Below are positions 16,294 to 23,838 of a stretch of DNA of 45,007 nt, one piece after another. The notes beneath the pieces were generated by a model. The model saw only the letters and a list, made by a program, of their open reading frames with translations. It made no database searches and had not been told where the DNA came from. The translations under genes were made by a program, and so were the position numbers. Every line of letters begins with the position of its first letter. Position 1 is the stretch's first letter. Origin of the DNA: a bacterium HR35 (lineage in GTDB: Bacteria > Patescibacteriota > Minisyncoccia > UBA6257 > HR35); assembly GCA_002898235.1 (NCBI GenBank), contig BEIL01000001.1, positions 80,034 to 125,040 on the forward strand, given 5' to 3'.

Positions 16294-17893
16294 TTTTACT
16301 TTTGACATAATTTAAATCAACTTCTATTTTTTTACCTTTATTAAAAATATTATCGGGATCAAAAATTCTTTTAATTTTTAAAAAGAGATTATAAATTTCC
16401 TCGCCAAAAAGTTTTTTAAGATAATATCCTCTAATTAAACCATCATTATGTTCAGCTGTAAATGAACCTTTATATTCTAAAACCAAATTGTAAACTTTTT
16501 CCATTAAGGGAAAAATAATTTCCTTTTCTTTTTTCATATCTAAAAGAGGGATAATATGAAGATTGCCATCTCCCAAATGGCCAGATATGGTATAAATTAT
16601 TTTTGTTTCATCTAAAATTTTAGTAAGCTTGGGTAAAAATTCTGGAAAAAATTCTGGATTAACTATAATATCATCAATAAAAGGAGCAGCTAACCTATTT
16701 TTAATTTTTTCTCTTAAAAGTTTAAAGGTATCTCTTCTTAATTTCCAATATTTTTTGATTTCTATTTCTTTTTGACAAAGAAGATATTTAATTTTTAACT
16801 CTTGAAGAACTTTTTCATAATTTTTTATTTTTTCGTTCAAAGCTTCTTCATTATTATCTTCAAATTCAGCTAAAATAATAAGCTTTGGCATCCCAAAAGT
16901 TAAAATAAGTTTTATCTCTGGCAAAAACATTTTTAAAGTCGAAAACAAATTTTTAGCTCCCAAAACTTCAGCCATTTCTTTAGCAAAGCGAAGGTAAATT
17001 TTAAAAGTATGATCATCGGTTATTTCTAAACTTGATGGTTCAAAACTTAAAGTTTTTTGAAGAAACTCAGGAATAATTTTTAAATCTTTAAGAAAAATAA
17101 CTACTAATTTAGAAAAAGCTAATTTCTCAACTAACTTCAGTTTTGCTTGAGTAATTATGCCTAATGTTCCCTGAGAACCAACAAATAATTTACTTAAATC
17201 AAATGTTTCCCCATCATAAACTTTCCAAATATTATAACCAGCGGAATTTTTCTTTACTTGGGGTTTGGATTTTTGTATCAACTCAAAATTTTCTTTAAAG
17301 AGAGGAAAAAGCTGACGATAAATTTCTCCTTCAAAGTTATTTTGGGAAATTTTTTCATTTAATTCAGTTAAAGTTAATTTTTTAAAAAGATATTGATTGC
17401 CATCACTTAAAACTGCTTTTATTTCTAAAACATAATCTTCAGTTTTTCCATATTTTAAAGTTTTTTCTCCTCCAGAATTATTAGCAATCATTCCTCCCAA
17501 AGCACAAAGCTCTTTAGAAGCAGGATAAGAAGGCAGCATTAAATTATACTTTTCTAACTCTTTTTCAAAATCACGAAAATAAACACCTGGTTCCACTTCA
17601 GCAATTTTTTCTTGAGGATTAAGATGAAAATTATTAAAATATTTAGTAAAAACTAAAAGAATCTCTTCAGTAATTGCTCCACCAGACATATCTGTTCCTG
17701 CTGATCTAGCTGTAAGGGAAAATTTGTTTTCTTTAGCAAATTTAACTAAATAACTTAAATCTTTTAAAGATTTTGGGAAAACAACTGCTTTGGGTAAAAG
17801 TTTAAAAATACTTTTATCTTCTGAATAATTTTCTAAAGTTTGAGGATCGCTTAAAACCTCGCCTTCTAAAATATTTTTTAACTCTTCAAACAT
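16283..17893 (-). CDS. FAD-linked 2-hydroxyacid oxidase/dehydrogenase (GlcD/Dld-like)
   Basis: The N-terminal PCMH-type FAD domain shows TARSAGTDMSGGAI, PSYPASKELCALGGMIANNS and GSQGTLGIITQAKLKL. The C-terminal FAD-oxidase domain shows SGHLGDGNLHIIPLLDM and FTAEHNDGLIRGYYLKKLFG, ending DPDNIFNKGKK. Such enzymes oxidise D-lactate, glycolate or related 2-hydroxyacids. The 536 residues lack the fused C-terminal iron-sulfur domain of the large variants. The EHNDGLIR form resembles lactate-dehydrogenase-like members more than E. coli GlcD. The exact substrate cannot be read from sequence. Confidence 0.87.
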   Translation of the reverse strand: MFEELKNILEGEVLSDPQTLENYSEDKSIFKLLPKAVVFPKSLKDLSYLVKFAKENKFSLTARSAGTDMSGGAITEEILLVFTKYFNNFHLNPQEKIAEVEPGVYFRDFEKELEKYNLMLPSYPASKELCALGGMIANNSGGEKTLKYGKTEDYVLEIKAVLSDGNQYLFKKLTLTELNEKISQNNFEGEIYRQLFPLFKENFELIQKSKPQVKKNSAGYNIWKVYDGETFDLSKLFVGSQGTLGIITQAKLKLVEKLAFSKLVVIFLKDLKIIPEFLQKTLSFEPSSLEITDDHTFKIYLRFAKEMAEVLGAKNLFSTLKMFLPEIKLILTFGMPKLIILAEFEDNNEEALNEKIKNYEKVLQELKIKYLLCQKEIEIKKYWKLRRDTFKLLREKIKNRLAAPFIDDIIVNPEFFPEFLPKLTKILDETKIIYTISGHLGDGNLHIIPLLDMKKEKEIIFPLMEKVYNLVLEYKGSFTAEHNDGLIRGYYLKKLFGEEIYNLFLKIKRIFDPDNIFNKGKKIEVDLNYVKSKIKN

Positions 17894-17925
17894 TTGCTTT
17901 AATTTTATATAATTTTTTATGAAAA

Positions 17926-18993
17926 ATGAAAACTGGAATAGCTACTTTTAGTTTAGATACAGGAAGATGCCCTCGGTGGCTTTTTGAGAGAATGAAAGCA
18001 TTAGCAGGAATTATGAGTGAGATTATTATTGAAGAATTTGGAGAAGAAGAATTTTTAAGAAAATTGAGCGATCCTTATTGGTTTCAAGCTTTTGGTTGTG
18101 CTTTAGCTTTTGATTGGAATTCTTCTGGATTAACAGTAACAACAACGGCTGCTTTAAAAGAAGCTTTGAAGGAAAAAAATTTAGGAATTTATGTGTGTGG
18201 TGGTAAAGGAAAAACATCAAGAAAAACACCTAATGAACTTTTAGCTTTAGGAGATAAATTAGGTCTTGATTTCCAAAAATATATTAACTATTCTCGCTTA
18301 ATTGCTAAAATAGACAATAACTTAATTCAGGATGGTTTTACGCTTTATCATCATGCTTTTATAATTACTCAAAAAGGAAGTTTTGCTGTTATTCAGCAAG
18401 GAATGAATACTTATTATTCTTTAGCTAGGAGATATCATTGGTGGAGTGGAAATTTAAAAAAAGAGATTAGTTTAGAACCTCATACAGGAATTGTTTCTCA
18501 AAAAATTTTAAAAAATGTTTTAAATTTAACAGCCAAAGAAAGTTCAGAAAATAAAAAACTAATTGTAGAATTAATAAATACTCCCCAAGAACTTTTGAAA
18601 GATTTAAAATTTTTAGAAAAACCGCAAAAATCTCTTTTTCTGCCAAATATCGAATTTAATTACCATCCAGTTTTAAAAGAAAAATTCGATATTCCGAGGT
18701 TAAAGAAAATTATTTTAAAAGCTAAAATTTTTGAACCACAAACAATAGAAGAGCTTCTTTTAGTTGAAGGCGTTGGACCAAAAACAATCAGAGCTTTATC
18801 TTTGATCGGAGAATTAATTTATAAAAAACCAGTTTCCAAAATCGATCCAGCTCGTTATACCTTTACTCATGGAGGCAAAGATGGCACTCCTTATCCTGTA
18901 GATAAAAAAACATATGACGAAACTATTAGAATTTTAAATAAAGCTTTAACTATTTATAAACAGAAAAAACTCTTTTTTAGAAGTAAAAACTAA
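17926..18993 (+). CDS. DUF763 family protein with helix-hairpin-helix
   Basis: The N-terminus MKTGIATFSLDTGRCPRWLF, then LSDPYWFQAFGCALAFDW and SSGLTVTTTAALKEAL, are the DUF763 hallmarks. HHAFIITQKGSFAVIQQGMN is the central conserved region. Near residues 280-300, LLVEGVGPKTIRALSLIGEL is a helix-hairpin-helix, a non-specific DNA-binding motif. HGGKDGTPYPVDKKTYD closes the domain. Its biochemical role is unknown. The downstream neighbours are a DNA glycosylase, a DHH nuclease and TatD, which supports a DNA-repair or nuclease role by context. A 32-base divergent promoter region separates it from the FAD oxidase. Confidence 0.9.
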   Translation: MKTGIATFSLDTGRCPRWLFERMKALAGIMSEIIIEEFGEEEFLRKLSDPYWFQAFGCALAFDWNSSGLTVTTTAALKEALKEKNLGIYVCGGKGKTSRKTPNELLALGDKLGLDFQKYINYSRLIAKIDNNLIQDGFTLYHHAFIITQKGSFAVIQQGMNTYYSLARRYHWWSGNLKKEISLEPHTGIVSQKILKNVLNLTAKESSENKKLIVELINTPQELLKDLKFLEKPQKSLFLPNIEFNYHPVLKEKFDIPRLKKIILKAKIFEPQTIEELLLVEGVGPKTIRALSLIGELIYKKPVSKIDPARYTFTHGGKDGTPYPVDKKTYDETIRILNKALTIYKQKKLFFRSKN

Positions 18994-19006
18994 AAATTTT
19001 GAATTT

Positions 19007-19678
19007 ATGAAGTTAGACAGAAATTTTTTTCTTAGACCAACTTTAAAAGTAGCCCAAGAACTTTTAGGTAAATTAATAATTAGAAAATATAAAAATAAAC
19101 TTTTGATCGGTAAAATCGTTGAAACAGAAGCTTATATTGGACCAAAAGATAAAGCTTCTCATGCTTATGCTAAAAGAGAACAACCAAAAAAAGAAAAATT
19201 AAAAATTATTCATCAAAATTGGCACAGAATTGAAAAATATGTTGAAAATAAAGAAAAATTTATTAAAAGAATTTTAAAACTTAAAAATGCGAAAGTAACA
19301 AAAAGAAATTTGGCTGAATATTTAAAAGGAGGTCATATTTATATTTATTTAGTTTATGGCAATTATTATCAATTAAATATTACAACTTATAAAGAGGGTT
19401 ATCCTGAGTGTGTTTTAATTAGAAGTTTAGAACCCATAACCACGGATAACATTATACCCAATGGACCTGGTAAATTATGTCAATATCTAAAGTTAGACTC
19501 TTCTTTTTGGGGATATGACTTGGTTGATGGAGATAAAATCTGGCTAGAAAACGGAGAAAGTTATAATTCTTCTGATATAATTAAAACAACTAGAATAGGA
19601 ATTGATTATGCAGAAGAAGACGCTTTTCTTCCTTGGAGATTTTATATCAAAAATAATAAATGGGTATCGAAAAAATAA
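19007..19678 (+). CDS. Alkyladenine (3-methyladenine) DNA glycosylase, AAG/MPG family
   Basis: LDRNFFLRPTLKVAQELLGK is the family N-terminus. IVETEAYIGPKDKASHAY contains the catalytic glutamate (ETEAY). GGHIYIYLVYGNYYQLNI, VLIRSLEPI and NGPGKLCQYLKLD follow. The enzyme excises alkylated purines in base-excision repair. Between SHAYAK and TKRN, normally adjacent, about 40 lysine-rich residues are inserted (about residues 60-100), next to where the DNA-intercalating hairpin lies. The gene overlaps the following DHH gene by 19 bases. Confidence 0.88.
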   Translation: MKLDRNFFLRPTLKVAQELLGKLIIRKYKNKLLIGKIVETEAYIGPKDKASHAYAKREQPKKEKLKIIHQNWHRIEKYVENKEKFIKRILKLKNAKVTKRNLAEYLKGGHIYIYLVYGNYYQLNITTYKEGYPECVLIRSLEPITTDNIIPNGPGKLCQYLKLDSSFWGYDLVDGDKIWLENGESYNSSDIIKTTRIGIDYAEEDAFLPWRFYIKNNKWVSKK

Positions 19679-20604
19679 AAGAATTAATAAAAATTCTAAA
19701 AGAAAAAGATAATTTTTTAGTTGCTACTCATATTAATTATGATCCTGATGCTTTATCAAGTTTAATTGCTACGGGAATTATTTTAAAAAATCTTAATAAA
19801 AATTTTTCTCTTTATTTAGATGAAGAATTAAAAGAAGAATATTCCTGGGTGCCTCTTAAAGAAAAAATCATTAAAGAAATTAATGGTGATTATGAAAACT
19901 TTATTCTAGTTGATTGTGAAAGTTATCGGCGAATTTCAGAAAAAATTCAAAAAGTTTTTAATGATAAATTTAAAATCTTTATTGACCATCATCAAACCAA
20001 CAAACTTGAAGGCGATTTTAATTTAGTTGCTGATGCTATTTCAACAACAGAAATAATTTTTTATCTAGCTAAAGAATTGAAAATTCAATCCGCTGAATTG
20101 GCTACTCTTCTTTTATTAGGAATAATGGGCGATTCTTCAAATTTAACCGTTGAGCTTTCTCAAGAAAAACTTATTAAAATTTTTGAAATGGTTACTGATC
20201 TTATTAAATTAGGAGGAGATCTCAATTTAGTTAATCAAACTTTGCTTTTAAAACCCTTCGCTGAATTTAAAAAATTAGCCGAAATTTTTAATCAAGTTAA
20301 TCAAGAGGATGGTATTTTTTGGGTAGTTATTGAAGGAAGGGAAGTTCAAAGTGGTGCTTTAGCAAATAATTTAAATAAAATTAGAGAAGCAAAAGTTATC
20401 ATCGTAATTGAAGATTTTGAAAATTATTTAAGAATTCATTTCAGATCTAAGGGAAATATTGATGTAGCTGAATTAGCCCAGAGATATTTTAATGGTGGAG
20501 GACATAAAAATGCTAGTGGAGGAAGATTAGAAATGAATCTAGAAGAGGGAGTGGCTTATATTTTAAAGATAGTCAAAGATTATTTAAAAGAAAATGCTTT
20601 TTGA
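19660..20604 (+). CDS. DHH-family phosphoesterase (NrnA-like oligoribonuclease/pAp phosphatase)
   Basis: ATHINYDPDALSSLIAT is the first metal motif, LVDCESYRRI the second and FIDHHQTN the DHH motif. GGGHKNASGGRLEMNLEE at the C-terminus is the DHHA1 'GGGH..AsG' substrate-binding motif. The length of 314 residues fits NrnA. These enzymes hydrolyse nano-RNAs and 3'-phosphoadenosine 5'-phosphate. The arrangement DUF763-AAG-DHH-TatD with overlapping ends suggests one operon for nucleic-acid processing. Confidence 0.88.
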   Translation: MGIEKIKELIKILKEKDNFLVATHINYDPDALSSLIATGIILKNLNKNFSLYLDEELKEEYSWVPLKEKIIKEINGDYENFILVDCESYRRISEKIQKVFNDKFKIFIDHHQTNKLEGDFNLVADAISTTEIIFYLAKELKIQSAELATLLLLGIMGDSSNLTVELSQEKLIKIFEMVTDLIKLGGDLNLVNQTLLLKPFAEFKKLAEIFNQVNQEDGIFWVVIEGREVQSGALANNLNKIREAKVIIVIEDFENYLRIHFRSKGNIDVAELAQRYFNGGGHKNASGGRLEMNLEEGVAYILKIVKDYLKENAF

Positions 20605-21367
20605 TACTCACGCTCATTTAAATTTGCCTCATTTCGAAAAGAATCTAGAAAAGATTATAGAAGAAGCTAAAAAAAATCAGGTTAATTATATTTTAGTTCC
20701 AGGAATAAATTATCAAACTTCAGTTAAAGCTTTGGAAATTTCTAAAAAATTTGAAAATATTTATTCTGCTTGTGGTTTTCATCCTTCAGAAATAGAAGAT
20801 TTTGATTTAGAAAAAATTAAAAAGCTTTTAAAAGAGGAAAAAATATTAGCTGTAGGAGAAATTGGAATTGATAAGTTAAAAGCTAATAATTTAGAAAAAC
20901 AAAAATTTGTTTTTGAAGAACAAGTTAAATTAGCTTTAGAATTTAATAAACCTATAATTATTCATAACAGAAAAGGAACAGATGAGATTTTAGAAATTTT
21001 AAGTAAATATCAAAACGAAATAAAAGAGAAAGTTATCTTTCATTGCACAGAACCAGAAGAAAAAATCTTAAACTTTGCTATTGAATATCGCTGTTTTTTA
21101 GGTTTTGATGGTGATTTGACTTATTTAGAAGAAAAACAAAATTTTGTTAAAAAAGTTCCTTTAAATCTTATTCTTTTAGAAACCGACTCTCCTTTTTTAG
21201 TACCTGAACCATTAAAATCACAAAAAATTTTTCCTAATAAACCTTCAAATTTGCCTTTAATTCTTAATTTTCTTAGTCAGCTTTTAAAAATAGAAAACAA
21301 AACTTTAGAAAAAATAATTTTTGAAAATTCTCTTCGCGCTTTTAAAATACTAAAAAATGGTAATTAA
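20594..21367 (+). CDS. tatD: TatD-family metal-dependent hydrolase/DNase
   Basis: MLFDTHAHLNLPHFEKN supplies the HxH metal ligands. ACGFHPSEIEDF, AVGEIGIDKLKAN, FNKPIIIHNRKGTDEILEI and FHCTEPEEKILNFA carry further ligands. LLLETDSPFLVPEP-type sequence (ILLETDSPFLVPEP) holds the last aspartate. TatD proteins are TIM-barrel 3'-5' exonucleases acting on single-stranded DNA/RNA. The gene starts 11 bases before the end of the DHH gene and ends inside the next gene start, so four genes are tightly coupled. Confidence 0.92.
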   Translation: MLFDTHAHLNLPHFEKNLEKIIEEAKKNQVNYILVPGINYQTSVKALEISKKFENIYSACGFHPSEIEDFDLEKIKKLLKEEKILAVGEIGIDKLKANNLEKQKFVFEEQVKLALEFNKPIIIHNRKGTDEILEILSKYQNEIKEKVIFHCTEPEEKILNFAIEYRCFLGFDGDLTYLEEKQNFVKKVPLNLILLETDSPFLVPEPLKSQKIFPNKPSNLPLILNFLSQLLKIENKTLEKIIFENSLRAFKILKNGN

Positions 21368-22388
21368 CATTGGAGGTCCACCCGAAGGATTTGAAAGAGA
21401 AAGAAGCATAGAAGAAGAGCCTCAAATTTGTCCTTTTTGTAATGAAGAGATAACAGAAAGAAATCCCTGGATTCATTTTAGAAAAAAAGAGCATGATTTA
21501 GCATGTAGAAATTTTATAGATAGATTAAAAGATGGAATTAGAAAAAGACTCCGGGTAATAGACCTAAATAATCTGAAAGAAGAGGAAATTGTTAGATTAG
21601 TTTTAGAAGAATTACAAAATTCTATTAACCATGATCCATTAACTTATTTATTTCTTTTGAATAATTTTGATAAAGAATTCTTACTAAAAAATTTTTTAGT
21701 AATAGAATTAATTCATACAGAAGTAGAAGAAGGTTATGAAGAAGTTCATTATATTTATCTATATTTTGATTATAGGATCGATGAAACAGGATTTAATATA
21801 TTCTTAATAGCCGAAGACAGTAAAGGAAGAAAATCTGAATACTCTGTTGATATTAAAAAAACTCAATCTATTTTAACCTACTATTGTCGAGATTGTACAG
21901 GTTGGATGAGATATAACTTTTCTAATCGGCAACTTGAACATTTACAAGTTAAGAAGTCTCAGAAAGAACAAGAAATTGAAAAAATATTCAAAGAAAAATA
22001 TGAAATTTTACAAGGTGATTTAAATAATTTAGAAAAAGAAATTGAAGAAGAAATTAAAAATCAAATTAATCAAAACAAAGAAGACAATAAAATTTTAGTA
22101 AGGAAATTTTTAGATGAAATATTTTCTATAATAACTAAAATTTTAATGAATGACTCACGGCTGTATTTCTTGTTATATACACGTTTAAGAGAAATTAAAT
22201 TAAAATTCAATGAGTTTTTTGGTGATAGTTTAAGATTGGCCGGTTGTCCTCTATGTGATGTTTATTCAATTTATATTGATGGTAAAACACCAGTAACTTT
22301 TGAATTCATTGAAGAAGAAGAACTATTTCCACGTTTTAAACAACTTACAAAATGCCCAAGATGCAACACGGATCTTGTTTATTTTTAA
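21357..22388 (+). CDS. Unknown zinc-finger and coiled-coil protein
   Basis: This 343-residue protein is not recognised. The N-terminus has CPFC (about residues 25-28) followed by HFRKKEHDLAC, a possible mixed Cys/His zinc site. CRDC lies at about 178. A long coiled coil follows (about 195-245, such as KSQKEQEIEKIFKEKYE). CPLC and CPRCNTDLVYF near the C-terminus form a zinc ribbon-like pair. Six CxxC-type cysteines suggest structural zinc binding and perhaps nucleic-acid or protein contact. It overlaps tatD by 11 bases and so belongs to the nucleic-acid operon by position only. Confidence 0.55.
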   Translation: MVINIGGPPEGFERERSIEEEPQICPFCNEEITERNPWIHFRKKEHDLACRNFIDRLKDGIRKRLRVIDLNNLKEEEIVRLVLEELQNSINHDPLTYLFLLNNFDKEFLLKNFLVIELIHTEVEEGYEEVHYIYLYFDYRIDETGFNIFLIAEDSKGRKSEYSVDIKKTQSILTYYCRDCTGWMRYNFSNRQLEHLQVKKSQKEQEIEKIFKEKYEILQGDLNNLEKEIEEEIKNQINQNKEDNKILVRKFLDEIFSIITKILMNDSRLYFLLYTRLREIKLKFNEFFGDSLRLAGCPLCDVYSIYIDGKTPVTFEFIEEEELFPRFKQLTKCPRCNTDLVYF

Positions 22389-23452
22389 TTTCTGATAAAG
22401 GGAATTCTAAAACCATCTTCATAAAAATCTAATTTCCACAAAGATATAGGATTACCTTTAACAGCTTCTATTAAAGCCTTTGCGATTTGTCTTTCAAGGG
22501 GATTATGAAGGTTAAAAATTCTATAAGGTACTCCTAATTCTTGAATATAAATATTTGGATATTTTTTAAGCCAACTTTCTAATGTTGAAGGCGAAAATTC
22601 AAAAGGATAGAGATGAAGAGTAGGAGTAATTCCTTGATTATAAATATCCGGCGAAAGAAAATCAGGATTTTTAACTCCGGCTACTAATTTCCATTTATCG
22701 CTAAGGATACCTTTAATATTATTTAATACAAATTGATACCACTCATTTAAAATTCTCCTTTTTTCCTCTAAATTTTCAACCGGAGGTTCTGGTTCATTAG
22801 CAATACTAATTATCAGTTCTTTATCTTCAAAATGCTGCTTTAAAAAAGATAAAATTGCTTTAGCTCTAGAGATAAATCTTTCTTTTAACTCATCATTAAT
22901 AAAAAATTGATGATATCCCTCTAAATCCTTAGTAGGGTTATAGGAAGAAGTGGGTGGATTTGTACCATAAACTAAATTAGGCTTTAAAGAATTTCCTATA
23001 GAATAACAATCAATTAAATCTATTTCTAAAACAAAATCAATATCCTTTTGCTTTAAAAAATTATAAAAATTTAAAATTTTCTCAAGAATTTCTTGATTAT
23101 ACTCACCTAAGCCTTTTTCAAAATCATCACTTATAAATAATCTTATTCTGAATCTTTCTATCTTAAACATCTCTTTTAATTTTTTTAAAATATCAACATA
23201 TTCTTCCCATTCCTTTTCCGATCTTAGATAAATAAAAGGTGAATTAATTCCTAATTCTTCAAATTGTAAATTTTCTTTTTTTATCACATTTTTCGCTGAT
23301 TCATAAATAAAATAATTTAACCATTCAAGAAAATTTAAAACTTCTTTATTAAAAAACATAGTTCCTCCTAGAACTAAAAATAACAATTTCAAAAATTCTC
23401 TTCTTGTTAATCTAGTTTCTTTTAAAACTTCTATTAAATGGCGTTCTTTCAT
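22385..23452 (-). CDS. Tat-exported GH5-like (clan GH-A) TIM-barrel protein
   Basis: TRREFLK (residues 16-22) followed by LLFLVLGG is a twin-arginine signal. The mature part reads like a glycosidase TIM barrel. IANEP at 217-221 has the acid/base Asn219-Glu220 of clan GH-A. LHLYPFE (279-285) supplies the His-x-Tyr of the active site. IYIQELGVPY (301-310) has a strand-end glutamate (Glu305) at the nucleophile position, and LWKLDFYEDG is the last strand. Family 5-like activity on a beta-glycan or glycoside is inferred; substrate unknown. It converges with the zinc-finger gene with a 4-base overlap. Confidence 0.65.
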   Translation of the reverse strand: MKERHLIEVLKETRLTRREFLKLLFLVLGGTMFFNKEVLNFLEWLNYFIYESAKNVIKKENLQFEELGINSPFIYLRSEKEWEEYVDILKKLKEMFKIERFRIRLFISDDFEKGLGEYNQEILEKILNFYNFLKQKDIDFVLEIDLIDCYSIGNSLKPNLVYGTNPPTSSYNPTKDLEGYHQFFINDELKERFISRAKAILSFLKQHFEDKELIISIANEPEPPVENLEEKRRILNEWYQFVLNNIKGILSDKWKLVAGVKNPDFLSPDIYNQGITPTLHLYPFEFSPSTLESWLKKYPNIYIQELGVPYRIFNLHNPLERQIAKALIEAVKGNPISLWKLDFYEDGFRIPFIRN

Positions 23453-23491
23453 TTCTTAAGATTTATTTTTTCATTTTTAACTTTTTAGTAT

Positions 23492-23497
23492 TATAAT
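23492..23497 (+). promoter_or_regulatory. -10 box upstream of the ATP-cone gene
   Basis: TATAAT lies 33 bases before the ATG at 23531 in the divergent gap with the GH5-like gene. No clear -35 hexamer is seen. Confidence 0.4.
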
Positions 23498-23530
23498 AAT
23501 TTTAAGGTCGAAAAAATAAGATTAACAAAA

Positions 23531-23836
23531 ATGCCATCAGTGGTTACTAAAAGATATAATCCTCAAAAAAGACAAAATTTAACCGAAGAATTCCAAGAAG
23601 AAAAATTGAAAAATTCAATTAAAGCAGCTGCTCTTCAAGCAGGTAGGGATGAAGAAACTGTCTTTAGTTTAGTTGAGGATGTAGCTGGTTTTGTTATAGA
23701 ACATTTAGGTGATCGCGAGGAAGTTGATTCTCAAGAAATTAGAGAATTAGTTTTGGGTTATTTAAAAGAAAACTATCCTGATGTTTATCAAGCTTGGGTC
23801 GAATATGATAAAACCGTTAAAGGCAGAGAAGATTAA
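23531..23836 (+). CDS. Stand-alone ATP-cone domain protein
   Basis: The 101 residues form one ATP-cone: VTKRYNPQKRQNLTEEFQEE, KLKNSIKAAALQAGRDEETV, then DSQEIRELVLGYLKENYPDV and VYQAWVEYDKTVKG. This nucleotide-sensing domain usually sits at the N-terminus of ribonucleotide reductases or in NrdR. Here no zinc ribbon (absent N-terminal CxxC) and no catalytic domain are attached. It may regulate a ribonucleotide reductase in trans (inference). It is followed two bases later by the M1 aminopeptidase gene. Confidence 0.85.
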   Translation: MPSVVTKRYNPQKRQNLTEEFQEEKLKNSIKAAALQAGRDEETVFSLVEDVAGFVIEHLGDREEVDSQEIRELVLGYLKENYPDVYQAWVEYDKTVKGRED

Positions 23837-23838
23837 AA

